Source: Alphaproteobacteria bacterium (GTDB lineage: Bacteria; Pseudomonadota; Alphaproteobacteria; Micropepsales; Micropepsaceae). From it: a stretch of DNA of 64,000 nucleotides. The stretch lies in the NCBI GenBank assembly GCA_016124385.1, contig WGNU01000007.1, positions 151,654-215,653 of the forward strand. The letters run 5' to 3'. Below, piece after piece: positions 1 through 8,611 of the stretch (position 1 is the stretch's first letter; the number at the start of each line of letters is the position of its first letter). The notes below the pieces were generated by a model, which searched no databases, was not told where the DNA came from, and saw nothing but the letters and a program-made list of their open reading frames with translations. A program made the position numbers and the translations under genes.

Positions 1-971
1 TCGGCAACGGAAGCGGTGAGCTCTTCGGTCGCCGACGCAACCGTCTGGACGTTTGAGCTCGCCTGTTCGGCGGCCGCAGCGACATTCGTCGATTGGCGCA
101 TGGTCTCTTCGGCGGTTGCCGACATGCCTTCAGCGTTCGCCTGCAGCTCGGTCGACGCGGAGGACACCGCATCGACCACGCCCTTCACGTTGAGTTCGAA
201 ATCGTCGGCGACCCTCAGCTGATCGGTGATGTTGTTCCAGCTGGCCATTGCGCCGATGTATTTCCCGAGGCGGTTGCGGATCGCCGTTACGGTGACGACG
301 AAGGTCTGATCGCCTATCTTCAGTTTGGCTTTGTGGGGCAGCCGGTCCGGGGTCGCCAGCATGGTGCGCTGGTGCTGCGGATTCTTGTGGAAGATGTCGA
401 AGGATTTGCCGCGGATCTGGTCGACAGGCGCGGGCAGATGAGATTCCAACGGCCGAAGCGTCTCGTAGAACGTCTTGTTGATGTAGTCGATGCGGAAGTC
501 GTTCTCGACGTCGACGGTCATGATGTTCATCGGTACGTCGTTGACCATTTGGGTCAGGCGCGTCGACTGCTGGACCGTTATCGAGAGGTTCGCGTAGGCG
601 CGCGCCATCAGCCCGATTTCGTCGCCGCGTGCCGCGTAGGGGAGGTCTACGGTCTCACCTTGCGATAGCCGCTCAATCGCTTCCGCGATGGTGCCGATGG
701 GACGCGCAAAATAAGACCCGACGATGAAACCAAGGCCCGCGATCAGCACCGCGACGATGATCGTGCCGAGCAGCATTTGCGTGCCAACGACATCCAGGAG
801 GGCCGGATCGATCTCCGCCAATTCGTTCGCGCGCTCAAACTGAAAGATGCCAAAGACCGCCATGGCCGCGACGAGGCCGCACAGCCCAAGGAGGGCAGCA
901 AGCTGATATCGCAGGCTGAGCCGGGTGAAGAGCGTCGACATCCCATTCGACGAGACGTTTGCGTTAGACAT
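1..971 (-). CDS. methyl-accepting chemotaxis protein, 3' end missing
   Basis: Receptor that feeds the CheA/CheW chemotaxis kinase complex. The reading frame starts at an ATG on the complement of 969-971 and runs off the left edge, so the C-terminal signalling tip is outside the window. The visible 323 residues show two membrane segments (about 23-44 and 66-88) separated by only some 20 residues, a HAMP region (about 89-140), a PAS-like domain (about 142-248, with the sequence around DFRIDYINKTFYE) and the start of the methyl-accepting coiled coil rich in Ala, Glu and Ser. With almost no periplasmic loop, sensing probably falls to the cytoplasmic PAS domain, as in Aer-type or redox/energy receptors; that is inference. 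The ligand cannot be told. Confidence 0.88.
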   Translation of the reverse strand, partial: MSNANVSSNGMSTLFTRLSLRYQLAALLGLCGLVAAMAVFGIFQFERANELAEIDPALLDVVGTQMLLGTIIVAVLIAGLGFIVGSYFARPIGTIAEAIERLSQGETVDLPYAARGDEIGLMARAYANLSITVQQSTRLTQMVNDVPMNIMTVDVENDFRIDYINKTFYETLRPLESHLPAPVDQIRGKSFDIFHKNPQHQRTMLATPDRLPHKAKLKIGDQTFVVTVTAIRNRLGKYIGAMASWNNITDQLRVADDFELNVKGVVDAVSSASTELQANAEGMSATAEETMRQSTNVAAAAEQASSNVQTVASATEELTASVA

Positions 972-1182
972 GGCGATCCCCCGATCAAATGTTCGACGGC
1001 TGGCCAAGCGGTCGCACGTCTTGAACTGGGAGTATGGCCAAACAACCTTAACGGGCTCTTTCACCCATAAGTCGTGTCGTGTGTGACTGCAATCAGTAGG
1101 TGACGCTGCCGGATCGGCTCATCTCTGTCCATTTCCTGCGGCTTTTCCGGGCCAAGCGGCGCGTGCCGCGATAGAGTGGCCG

Positions 1183-1968
1183 GTGTTGGAGGGTCCGGTG
1201 AGAAGATTTATTTCCAAGGGTGCCGGCCTGTTCGGGCGGGGGCTGTCCATTGCCTATGACGATGTGGGTGAGGGGCCGCCCGTCGTCTTGATCCACGGGT
1301 TTGCCTCCAATCGCGAGGCGAATTGGCGCTTCCCGAGCTGGTACGACGCCCTTACGCGCGCCGGCCATCGTGTGCTCGCGCTGGACGTGCGCGGACACGG
1401 GGCAAGCGACAAGCCGCATGAGCCGAGCGCCTACGAGGAGGGGTTGCTCGCCAAGGACGTGGTCAATCTCATGGGGCACGCGGGCATTAAACGCGCGCCG
1501 GTGATCGGCTACTCCATGGGGAGCTTCATCGCGATCCGGCTGATGGTCGATGCGCCGCGCGCGGTCGAACGGGCCGTGCTGGCGGGGATTGGCGAGAACT
1601 ATTTCGCCCCGGTCAGCGTGGACACCGAAGCCGTCGCGGAGGCGATGCTTGCGCCCAATGCCGACGCGGTGGCCGATCCGGTCGCGCGGGGGTTCCGTAC
1701 CTTTGCCGAGCGCCAGAAGAACGACCTGAAAGCGATGGCGGCTTGCTTCCGGCGGCCGCGAAAGGCCTTTAGCCCCGCCGACCTCAAGCGGATCCAGACG
1801 CCTGTTCTGGTCATCTGCGGGGAGATGGACACGGTCACGGGGTCCGGCGCTCCGCTGGCGACGGCGTTCGCGCAAGGCGGACTCGTGACGATCCCCGGCA
1901 AGGATCACATGTCCGCGGTCGGCGACAGGAATACCAAGGCGGCCGCGATCGCCTTCCTTGAGGGCTGA
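1183..1968 (+). CDS. alpha/beta hydrolase
   Basis: Predicted serine hydrolase of the alpha/beta-fold family, about 260 residues, the usual length. Counting from the GTG at 1183, the oxyanion-loop motif HGF is near residue 38, the nucleophile elbow GYSMG gives Ser111, the acid is probably Asp216 (GEMDTV) and the general base His242 (KDHMS). No signal peptide, so cytoplasmic. A second in-frame GTG at 1198 is preceded by GGAGGG at 1188-1193 and may be the true start, giving a protein five residues shorter. It stands alone between divergently and convergently placed genes. Esterase, lactonase or haloperoxidase-like activity are all possible; the substrate is unknown. Confidence 0.85.
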   Translation: MLEGPVRRFISKGAGLFGRGLSIAYDDVGEGPPVVLIHGFASNREANWRFPSWYDALTRAGHRVLALDVRGHGASDKPHEPSAYEEGLLAKDVVNLMGHAGIKRAPVIGYSMGSFIAIRLMVDAPRAVERAVLAGIGENYFAPVSVDTEAVAEAMLAPNADAVADPVARGFRTFAERQKNDLKAMAACFRRPRKAFSPADLKRIQTPVLVICGEMDTVTGSGAPLATAFAQGGLVTIPGKDHMSAVGDRNTKAAAIAFLEG

Positions 1969-1993
1969 GCGAAAAGAAAAGGGCGTCACAAAG

Positions 1994-2025
1994 GGAAAAG
2001 CCCGCGGCCTTGCGGCCGCGGGCTT
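1994..2025 (-). terminator. Rho-independent terminator of the TorF-like porin gene
   Basis: A perfect 10-bp stem (2000-2009 paired with 2014-2023, loop of four bases) is followed, when read on the minus strand, by TTTT and a pyrimidine run. It lies just past the stop of the porin gene ending at 2054. On the plus strand the U tract is poor, so it serves mainly the minus-strand gene. Confidence 0.85.
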
Positions 2026-2053
2026 GACCCGTTCTGGACGAACGTCGCGACGC

Positions 2054-2794
2054 TTAGAGCGCGCGCGAGACCGAGAAGACGACCTTCGAGTCCGCGATGT
2101 CGTTCGCGAGGTCGCCGCCGCCGGGAACTTCCGCATCGTTGTCCGTGTAGCGGACGCCGAAGTCGAAGCCCTCGACCGAAACGGTCGCGCCGACGTTCCA
2201 ATCGGTGTAGTCATCCGCACCGAAGGTCACGTTGTCGTCGATGTCCTGGTAGCCAACATTCGCGTCGAGCGTCAGCCAATCGAGAACTGGGACCGCCACG
2301 CCGGCCGTGACGTAGTACGCATCACCCGTCTCGGCGAAGAAATCCGGCGAGTAGTAGACGGCGCCCGAAATCGAGAGAACCTCGAAATCATAGCCGAGGC
2401 CAAGCAGGAACTCGACGTAGTCGTAATCCACGCCCGACGTGTCCGGGTAGGCGTAGTAGAGAACGCCGATGTCGTACGAGAACGCCTCGATCGAGTTGGC
2501 GAAACCACCGTAGAAGTCGACTTCGAGGTTCGTATCGGTCGCGTCATTGAAATCGACGTTCGACGCCCACACGCCGGCATAGAGGCCCGATTCGTGCGAC
2601 ACATCGAAGCTGCCCTGGAGGGCCGGGTCGTTCTGCGTCTGGCTGATGCCGCGGAACACGTAGTCCGACGTCAGTGTCAAGCTGCCAGAGAAGCTAAACG
2701 GGCTCGACGCCTCTTCCTGCGCCATAGCGGCGGGCGCCGCCACGACCATCAATGCTGCAGCGCAAACCGCAGACTTCAAAACTGAAACCTTCAT
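2054..2794 (-). CDS. TorF-family putative porin (outer-membrane beta-barrel)
   Basis: Predicted outer-membrane protein of the TIGR02001/TorF family, 246 residues. The chosen ATG (complement of 2792-2794) follows GAGAGAGGG and begins a clean signal peptide with cleavage after AMA (about residue 24). The mature part has the family's hallmark phrase SDYVFRGISQTQNDPALQGS and alternating aromatic/polar strands rich in Tyr, Asp and Gly typical of a barrel, ending in a strand with hydrophobic alternation. A longer reading frame exists upstream to 2980 but encodes Cys- and Arg-rich sequence unlike an exported protein and is rejected. Transcribed alone, with its own terminator at 1994-2025. Members are thought to be porins; substrate unknown. 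Confidence 0.85.
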   Translation of the reverse strand: MKVSVLKSAVCAAALMVVAAPAAMAQEEASSPFSFSGSLTLTSDYVFRGISQTQNDPALQGSFDVSHESGLYAGVWASNVDFNDATDTNLEVDFYGGFANSIEAFSYDIGVLYYAYPDTSGVDYDYVEFLLGLGYDFEVLSISGAVYYSPDFFAETGDAYYVTAGVAVPVLDWLTLDANVGYQDIDDNVTFGADDYTDWNVGATVSVEGFDFGVRYTDNDAEVPGGGDLANDIADSKVVFSVSRAL

Positions 2795-3076
2795 TTTCAA
2801 CCCTCTCTCATCAGGCCCGTACGGCGCCAATTGGCGGACCCTTGACCAAGTTCGTTGCCAAATCCTTAAACTCTGTCGCGGAGTGACCCCCGCCGATCTG
2901 CCGCATGCCTGACATTGTTGAGAATCAACGGGTTTGACAACGAAAACGTCGCGCAAATTGTGACATCTTAGGCACATCAACGTGTCAAATGGCGACTGTC
3001 ACCATTTCTTCGCTTTTAATTGCCTCGCTCCTAGGCACGGCGCTATTTTTTGCGGCAGCTTCCGCCTGTAGCAAAG

Positions 3077-3889
3077 TTAACGTTGGCTGAGCGGCGTCAG
3101 GCTCAAATGAAGACCGGCGTCGGTGAGGAGCGTCTCGCCCGTAATGTGCTGGGCGCCCTCGGCACAGAAGAAGACGACGGCATCCGCAATGTCCTCCGGC
3201 GTTCCCGCGCGCTTGAGGGGCGTCGTGGATTCCTGCTGCCTGGCGATGGAGGCGAATCCCTCCTCGCCGAAGCGATCGCGGAACCAGCGCGTCCCGATGA
3301 AGCCGGGGCAGACGGCGTTCACGCGGATTTCGGGAGCCAACGCCCGAGCGAGCGACAGCGTCATCGTGTTGAGCGCGCCCTTCGATGCCGCATATGCGAT
3401 CGAGGAGCCGATGCCGGTCACGCCCGCGATCGATGAGATGTTGACGACAGCGCCGAAGCCCTGGCGCTTCATATCGGGCGCGACGGCGCGAATCATCTCG
3501 TAGGCGCCCACGACGTTGAGCCGGTAGATGGACAGGAAGTCTTCCGCCGTCAGCGCGTCGAGGTCGGCGTGATTGGCGAATTTCGTGGTGCCGGCGTTGT
3601 TGACGAGGATGTCGATCCGCCCGAAGGCCTTGCGCGCGGCGTCGGCCACCTTGCGGCAACCCTCATCCGAGCCGACATCGCCCTGGGCGAGGATCGCCTT
3701 CACGCCGAGCTTGGCGCACAGGGCCTGCGTTTCCTTCGCCTCGGCCTCGCTCTTTGAATAGTTGATCGCGACATCGGCGCCGCGCTCGGCCAGCTTGATC
3801 GCCACTGCGGCCCCAAGGCCCGTCGCCGATCCGGTTACAATGGCAGCCTTGCCCTTCAAATTCACGATCGTTTCGCCCCCTCGGCCCAT
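3077..3889 (-). CDS. SDR-family NAD(P)-dependent oxidoreductase
   Basis: Classical short-chain dehydrogenase/reductase, about 262-270 residues. The Rossmann motif TGSATGLG (near residue 19), the NNAG motif, the catalytic Ser in NISSIAG and the YAASK catalytic Tyr-Lys pair are all present, followed by the PGFI segment that closes over the cofactor. The frame can start at 3889 (ATG) or at the GTG at 3865, which has GAGGGGG about ten bases upstream and fits the usual family N-terminus (NLKGKAAIVTG). An acidic residue to select NAD over NADP is not obvious; the sequence after the second strand (NYSKSEAEA) resembles NADP-using 3-oxoacyl-ACP reductase (FabG-like) members. Substrate unknown. Confidence 0.88.
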   Translation of the reverse strand: MGRGGETIVNLKGKAAIVTGSATGLGAAVAIKLAERGADVAINYSKSEAEAKETQALCAKLGVKAILAQGDVGSDEGCRKVADAARKAFGRIDILVNNAGTTKFANHADLDALTAEDFLSIYRLNVVGAYEMIRAVAPDMKRQGFGAVVNISSIAGVTGIGSSIAYAASKGALNTMTLSLARALAPEIRVNAVCPGFIGTRWFRDRFGEEGFASIARQQESTTPLKRAGTPEDIADAVVFFCAEGAQHITGETLLTDAGLHLSLTPLSQR

Positions 3890-4023
3890 GTGTTTTCGCT
3901 GTCGGCCAGACTAGTTGTATCGCTGCGACAACGCCATGGTTGCGGGATGGGCGCGTTCGCCGCAAAAGGGACCTCGCGCGCTTTCGCTCCGTCCGTGTTC
4001 CCTATTTCAGGCATCGTCCCGTC

Positions 4024-4704
4024 ATGACGCTCGTGCGGCCGGCTTCGGCTCGTCATCGCATCGTGCTTGTCCGGCATGGTCGCCCCGACCTGGAGCGGGG
4101 CGCGTGGCTGAATGCGGGTGCCTTTCAACGTTTCATCGACGCCTATCAGGAAGCAGGGCTCGCCCGCGACAGCGACCCGCCGGCAGACCTTTCCGCGCTC
4201 GTGCGCGGCGCCAAACGGGTCTTCGTCAGCGATCTGCCGCGCTCCATCGAGAGTGCGGCCCGGCTCCTGCCGGACGCCGAGTCGATTTCGGATCGGCTCT
4301 TCACGGAGGTTCCCCTTGTCTCACCGCCGCTCCGGGGCCTGCGGCTGAAGGTCCCTGCTTGGGCGGTCGTCGCGCGCGTGGCCTGGCATGGCGGCTATGC
4401 GCCTGGAATCGAAACTTGGGCTCAGGCGCGTCTGCGGATCGCGCGGGCCTTCGGGCTCGTCACCCGAACGGCGCGGCGCGACGGCTACGCGGTGGTCGTC
4501 GCGCATGGCTATTTCAATGCGATGCTGGGGCGGCTCTTGCGGCTGCGGGGCTGGCGGCGCACTCACGGCAATCACCGCGCCGAATTCTGGAACGTGGTCG
4601 TCTACGACTGGGTCGATGGCAGCGCGCCGCGAAAGCGGCTGACGAGATCATCGAGGCGCGGGCGGACGCGTTCCTCCAAGGGGATCGCCGGGCGCCCGAC
4701 ATAG
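4024..4704 (+). CDS. histidine phosphatase family protein
   Basis: Member of the phosphoglycerate mutase-like histidine phosphatase superfamily, 226 residues from the ATG at 4024. The phospho-accepting motif VLVRHGRP places His18 next to Arg17, and the second conserved His is His161 in VVAHGYFN. Arg73 in LPRSIESA matches the usual third phosphate contact. No signal peptide. The frame remains open upstream to 3940, but that extension is Arg-rich and lacks a ribosome-binding site. The last 34 codons overlap the 3' end of the convergent nitroreductase gene, and this tail is basic and low in complexity (RSSRRGRTRSSK), so it may be a by-product of read-through past an ancestral stop. Substrate unknown. 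Confidence 0.82.
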   Translation: MTLVRPASARHRIVLVRHGRPDLERGAWLNAGAFQRFIDAYQEAGLARDSDPPADLSALVRGAKRVFVSDLPRSIESAARLLPDAESISDRLFTEVPLVSPPLRGLRLKVPAWAVVARVAWHGGYAPGIETWAQARLRIARAFGLVTRTARRDGYAVVVAHGYFNAMLGRLLRLRGWRRTHGNHRAEFWNVVVYDWVDGSAPRKRLTRSSRRGRTRSSKGIAGRPT

Positions 4705-5231
4705 AGAAAGCCCGCGATGCGCTCGCCGGCGCGGAGTCCCAAGGCGGCGGCGACCTTCGGGTGATAGGCGTACCATTCCGTAATCCAGTTCGCGACGAAG
4801 CCCTGCGCGTGGGCGGCGATCAGGATGTTCTGGCAGACGGCGCCCGCGGAGAGCACTTGTTCCCATTCGGGGATCGGCACGCCTTCGCGCACGCTGCTGA
4901 CGACAGCGATGACGAGAGGCGCGCGCAGGAAACGTCCTTCCTCCAGCGCTTGGCGTTCCGGCGACGCGTTCGGCTCGGTTTCGGCAAGCGCCCCGAGAAG
5001 CACCGTTCCCAGCGCGTTGCGCCCGTCGCCCTCGATTAGGATGAAGCGCCAGGGTGCGAGCTTGCCGTGATCGGGCACGCGCGCGCCGGCGCGCAGCATC
5101 GTCTCGATCTCGGCGGGCGAGGGGCCTGGGCCCGTCATCGCCTTGGCCGATCCCGACCGGCGCGACAGAAGCAGATCGAGCGTCTGAGGCGCGGGCCGAT
5201 TCAACGAGGCAGGCGGCGTGTCCGTCGGCAT
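4602..5231 (-). CDS. nitroreductase family protein (YdjA-like)
   Basis: FMN-dependent nitroreductase-fold protein of 209 residues. The N-terminal RRSGSAKAM motif binds the FMN phosphate in this family; the segment RAGARVPDHGKLAPWRF and the C-terminal GFLYVGRP are typical of the short YdjA subgroup, which reduces nitro compounds or quinones using NAD(P)H, as a homodimer. The start ATG at 5231 gives the usual length. Its last 103 bases overlap the convergent histidine phosphatase gene ending at 4704, so the two mRNAs are complementary at their 3' ends. Physiological substrate is not known. Confidence 0.88.
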   Translation of the reverse strand: MPTDTPPASLNRPAPQTLDLLLSRRSGSAKAMTGPGPSPAEIETMLRAGARVPDHGKLAPWRFILIEGDGRNALGTVLLGALAETEPNASPERQALEEGRFLRAPLVIAVVSSVREGVPIPEWEQVLSAGAVCQNILIAAHAQGFVANWITEWYAYHPKVAAALGLRAGERIAGFLYVGRPAIPLEERVRPRLDDLVSRFRGALPSTQS

Positions 5232-5391
5232 TGGCGAAGCTTTTACTCGCGGCGATGTAGCTTTCTTTCTCCCTTAGGCCGCGCGGGCTTCCCGATCAAG
5301 GCAATCACCGTTGCACGGTGATCGCGAGTCAGACAGCCTTGTTGCCGAGCGGGGACGTCTTTCAATCGCCTAATCTGAGGAGCCGATCGCG

Positions 5392-5553
5392 ATGCTGAGT
5401 GCCTTTTTCGTCGCCGAGCTCTTTCTCTCTGTCGTCGTTGCCGCATTCATCGTCGTCCGACAGCAGGCGCGGCCGATCCGCGAGCCGCGTCTCGACACGG
5501 CCTTCGATCGCGCGCAATTCGCCCGTGCTGTTCGCCGCGGAACCTGGCAGTGA
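5392..5553 (+). CDS. small single-span membrane protein, 53 residues
   Basis: A short open frame with a good ribosome-binding site (GAGGAG at 5377-5382, nine bases before the ATG). It encodes a hydrophobic N-terminal helix (about residues 4-22) followed by a basic cytoplasmic or periplasmic tail rich in Arg. It sits 32 bases before the Nudix hydrolase gene on the same strand and may be cotranscribed with it. I do not recognise a family. The RBS and membrane segment support a real gene, but at this length chance cannot be excluded. Confidence 0.5.
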   Translation: MLSAFFVAELFLSVVVAAFIVVRQQARPIREPRLDTAFDRAQFARAVRRGTWQ

Positions 5554-5585
5554 GGGCAGGGCGCCTTCACCCTTGAAGAGGCGCC

Positions 5586-6179
5586 ATGTCGACCATTCCG
5601 CCGTTCCCCTGGACGATCCTCCGCTCGCAGGAAGAATTCGATAATCGCTGGCTGCGGTTGACGACGCACGACGTGCTGAACGTCGCGGGCAACCCTCATC
5701 TCTACTCGACCATCCACATCAAACGCGCCGCCACGGGCGTCGTTGCGATCGATGCGGCGGGACGCGTGGCGCTGGTCGGTCAGCATCGGTTTCCCCTGCG
5801 GATCTATAGCTGGGAAGTGCCCGAGGGTGGCGCGGAGCCAGGCGAGGCGCCGCTTGAGGCCATCCAGCGCGAACTCAAGGAGGAAGCCGGGCTGACCGCC
5901 CGACATTGGCAGCAGATCCTTACGCTGCATCTCTCGAACATGCTGACGGACGAGGTCGCCTACGGATTTCTCGCGCACGGTTTGACGGAGGGCGAAGCGG
6001 AGCCCGAGGAAAGCGAAGTGCTGGCGCTCGACCGGGTTCCCTTTCAACGTGCCCTCGCGATGGTGGATGCGGGGACCATCACCGACGCAATCTCGGTGGC
6101 GCTGCTCCTGCGCGTCGACCGCATGGCGCGGACGGGTGACCTCCCGGCCGACCTCGCGCGTGCCATCCTGGCCGACTGA
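5586..6179 (+). CDS. Nudix hydrolase (ADP-ribose pyrophosphatase-like)
   Basis: Cytoplasmic Nudix hydrolase of 197 residues. The Nudix box is complete: a Gly-Gly at 81-82, a Glu five residues on, and the REL-EEAGL core at about 95-103, which binds the catalytic Mg ions. The preceding SWEVPEGG and following TLHLSNMLTDE are seen in the ADP-sugar/ADP-ribose pyrophosphatase branch (NudF/YffH-like), which cleaves ADP-ribose to AMP and ribose 5-phosphate. The exact substrate is inferred. The gene follows a possible small membrane-protein gene at 5392-5553. Confidence 0.88.
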   Translation: MSTIPPFPWTILRSQEEFDNRWLRLTTHDVLNVAGNPHLYSTIHIKRAATGVVAIDAAGRVALVGQHRFPLRIYSWEVPEGGAEPGEAPLEAIQRELKEEAGLTARHWQQILTLHLSNMLTDEVAYGFLAHGLTEGEAEPEESEVLALDRVPFQRALAMVDAGTITDAISVALLLRVDRMARTGDLPADLARAILAD

Positions 6180-6360
6180 GGGCGCATGCCGCTCTCCAGC
6201 GAGTGACGACCATCACAGATTTCTCGGGATCTCCTGGCTCAATCCCCTGATGGCAAGCACCATTTGGTGATTAACAGTGACGTGCCTTCGGGCTTGGCGC
6301 GGCGCGCCGGCGCACTGTAAGCTGCGACAATCAGTCATTGAACAATCGCCGAGGGCTCAC

Positions 6361-7185
6361 ATGCCGCGTACAGCGGAACGCGTACAGACGGTCGATCCAG
6401 TCTGGGTCAATTTGCGTCACGAGGCGCTCGCGATCGCGGGGCGCGAGCCGGCGCTTGCCAGCTTCGTGCACGCGACGATCCTCGCCCATGACCGGCTTGA
6501 GGCGGCACTTTCCTATCTCCTCGCCAAGAAACTCGGCAACGAAGACGCCGGTGCCATGCAGCTGCGGCAGATCTTCGAGGAGGCACTGCGCGACAGCCCG
6601 ATGATCGGCGAGGCGGTTCGGGCCGATCTCGTTGCCGTCGTCGCGCGCGATCCCGCCGCAGGCGGTTATGCGCAGCCTTTTCTCCTCTACAAGGGCTTCC
6701 ACGCACTCGAGGCCTATCGCTTCACCCATCGCCTGTGGCGCAAGGGGCGCGAAGCGATGGCGGTGTTCCTGCAAAACCGAATCTCCGAAGTCTTCGGGGT
6801 CGACATTCATCCCGCCGCCAAGATCGGCCGTGGCGTCATGATCGATCATGGCACGGGCGTCGTGATCGGCGAGACGGCGGTCGTGGGCGATGACGTCTCG
6901 ATGTTGCACGGCGTCACGCTCGGCGGCTCGGGCCATGAGCGCGGCGATCGGCACCCCAAGATCCGCCGCGGCGTGCTCCTTGGCGCTGGCGCGACGGTTC
7001 TCGGCAACGTCGTCGTTGGCGAGTATTCGCGTGTCGGCGCGGGTGCGGTGGTCCTTGGACCGGTTCCGGCGCGCTGCACGGTCGCCGGCGTTCCCGCGCG
7101 CGTCGTCGGCGGCGCTGGATGCGACAAGCCCAGCCGAGCGATGAACCAGATGATCGACGCGGCGCCCGACGATTACGCGATCTAA
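6361..7185 (+). CDS. cysE: serine O-acetyltransferase
   Basis: Catalyses acetyl-CoA + L-serine to O-acetylserine, the first committed step of cysteine synthesis. The 274-residue protein has the N-terminal helical SATase domain (to about 150), then left-handed beta-helix hexapeptide repeats and the signature MLHGVTLGGSG with the catalytic His and the HPKI segment. The start ATG at 6361 follows a GAGGG; the frame extends to 6277 but with non-homologous sequence. Close to DUF3126 (8612-8845), an association commonly seen in alphaproteobacteria, although here an FAD oxidoreductase gene on the other strand separates them. Feedback by cysteine through the C-terminal tail is known for the family. 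Confidence 0.96.
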   Translation: MPRTAERVQTVDPVWVNLRHEALAIAGREPALASFVHATILAHDRLEAALSYLLAKKLGNEDAGAMQLRQIFEEALRDSPMIGEAVRADLVAVVARDPAAGGYAQPFLLYKGFHALEAYRFTHRLWRKGREAMAVFLQNRISEVFGVDIHPAAKIGRGVMIDHGTGVVIGETAVVGDDVSMLHGVTLGGSGHERGDRHPKIRRGVLLGAGATVLGNVVVGEYSRVGAGAVVLGPVPARCTVAGVPARVVGGAGCDKPSRAMNQMIDAAPDDYAI

Positions 7186-7197
7186 ATCGAGCAGGCG

Positions 7198-8517
7198 CTA
7201 GAGGCGGTCGCGGATCGCAGCCAACATCATTCCGAAGACTTGCGCGGGCCATCGGAACATGGGACCGCCGGGAAATCGTGGGACCGGCAGGCTCGCCATC
7301 ACATCAAACCGCTCGGCCGTGCCGGCGATCGCCTCGGTGATGAGACGCCCAGCGAGGCTCGCCAAAGCCACGCCGTGGCCGGAATAGCCCTGCGCAAAAA
7401 AGATGTTCGGCGCGAGCCGGCCGAAATGCGGCTGGCGATTGAGCGTGATACCGACATGGCCGCCCCAGGCGTATTCGATGGCCACGTCCTTCAATTGCGG
7501 GAAGACGCGCAGCATCGGCGGGCGCACGATGCCGGCGATGTTCTTCGCTTCGCCCGAGGAGTAGGTTTCGCCGCCGCCGAAGATCAGCCGCGTGTCGGGC
7601 GCGATCCGATAGTAGTCGAGCACGAATTTGGTGTCGGCGACGGCCAGGCCGTCGCGAATGAGGGCAGCGGCGCGCTCCTCGCCCAGCGGCTCGGTCGCGA
7701 CGACGTAAGTCTTGATCGGGAACAACCGCTCCGCGAGCGCGGGCACGAGGCGCCCGAGATAGGCATCGCCGGCGATGACTAGGAAGCGCGCCTTCACTGA
7801 GCCGTTGGCGGTGACGGCGCGCGCCTCGGGTCCATTCTCGATCGCCGTGACGGCACTGTCCTCGTGGATAATCGCGCCGGCTGCAACGGCCGCGTCGGCC
7901 AAGCCGAGGAGATAGTTCAGCGGATGCAGGTGTCCGCCCCCCCAATCCAAGACTCCGCCGTGATAACGCTCGCTCGCGACTATCGCGCGCGTCTCGCTAC
8001 GGTCGAGAGGGCGCAGCTTCTTGTAGCCGTAGATTTTCTCCAGATGTTCGGCGTCGGCGTGGAGCAGGGGGACGTGGGATTTCTTCCAGGCGGCGGTGAG
8101 CAGACCCGCACGCGGCTCGCAGCGGATCGCATGACGCTCGATCCGCGCCAGAACTTCGGCCTTGGCCTCTTCCGCGATCGACCAAAGCTGCTTGGCCGTA
8201 TCGAGGCCGGCCTGCGCCTCGAGGACAGTCTGATCGACGCGTTGGCCTGAATGGATCTGCCCGCCATTGCGTCCGGATGCGCCAATGCCAATCGTCCCGG
8301 CCTCCAGCACGACGACGCGATAGCCGCGCTCAGCGAGGTTGAGCGCCGCCGAAATTCCGGTGAACCCCGCGCCGACGACGCAGACGTCAGCCGTTGTATC
8401 TCCCGCGAGCGGGGAGTGGGCTGTCCGCGCGTTGGCGGTCGCATCGTAGTAGGTGGCGTTTGGCGGCAATGTTCGGCTCTCGCTACGCCCGCCCGGCAGG
8501 CCGGCGAAGGGAAGCAT
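7198..8517 (-). CDS. FAD-dependent oxidoreductase (PuuB/gamma-glutamylputrescine oxidase-like)
   Basis: Flavoprotein of the D-amino-acid oxidase (DAO) superfamily, about 420-439 residues. The dinucleotide-binding motif VVGAGFTGISAALNLAERG is near residues 46-65, followed by the GASGRNGGQ segment and a C-terminal YSGHGVALASLAGRL block that closes the FAD site. This pattern is that of PuuB, which oxidises gamma-glutamylputrescine, and of related amine oxidases. The start is uncertain: the ATG at 8517 gives a 16-residue Gly/Arg-rich leader, whereas a TTG at 8469 begins right before the conserved PNATYYDATA; I prefer to list the longer frame. No other putrescine-pathway genes are near, so the substrate is open. 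Confidence 0.85.
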   Translation of the reverse strand: MLPFAGLPGGRSESRTLPPNATYYDATANARTAHSPLAGDTTADVCVVGAGFTGISAALNLAERGYRVVVLEAGTIGIGASGRNGGQIHSGQRVDQTVLEAQAGLDTAKQLWSIAEEAKAEVLARIERHAIRCEPRAGLLTAAWKKSHVPLLHADAEHLEKIYGYKKLRPLDRSETRAIVASERYHGGVLDWGGGHLHPLNYLLGLADAAVAAGAIIHEDSAVTAIENGPEARAVTANGSVKARFLVIAGDAYLGRLVPALAERLFPIKTYVVATEPLGEERAAALIRDGLAVADTKFVLDYYRIAPDTRLIFGGGETYSSGEAKNIAGIVRPPMLRVFPQLKDVAIEYAWGGHVGITLNRQPHFGRLAPNIFFAQGYSGHGVALASLAGRLITEAIAGTAERFDVMASLPVPRFPGGPMFRWPAQVFGMMLAAIRDRL

Positions 8518-8611
8518 ATTTCGCCTTCCCGGGCGAGGCTGGGAAGGGTTGACCCTTGGGGCCGAAGTCTGGGAAGGTCCCCGCCCGTTCCTTTCCGCGA
8601 GCCCATTTGCG

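Noticed and set aside
1093..2220. A 375-codon minus-strand frame
   Set aside because: It runs across the alpha/beta hydrolase gene and the end of the porin gene; the translation is Arg-rich shadow sequence.
3915..5039. A 374-codon plus-strand frame
   Set aside because: Shadow of the histidine phosphatase and nitroreductase genes, both of which have intact catalytic motifs.
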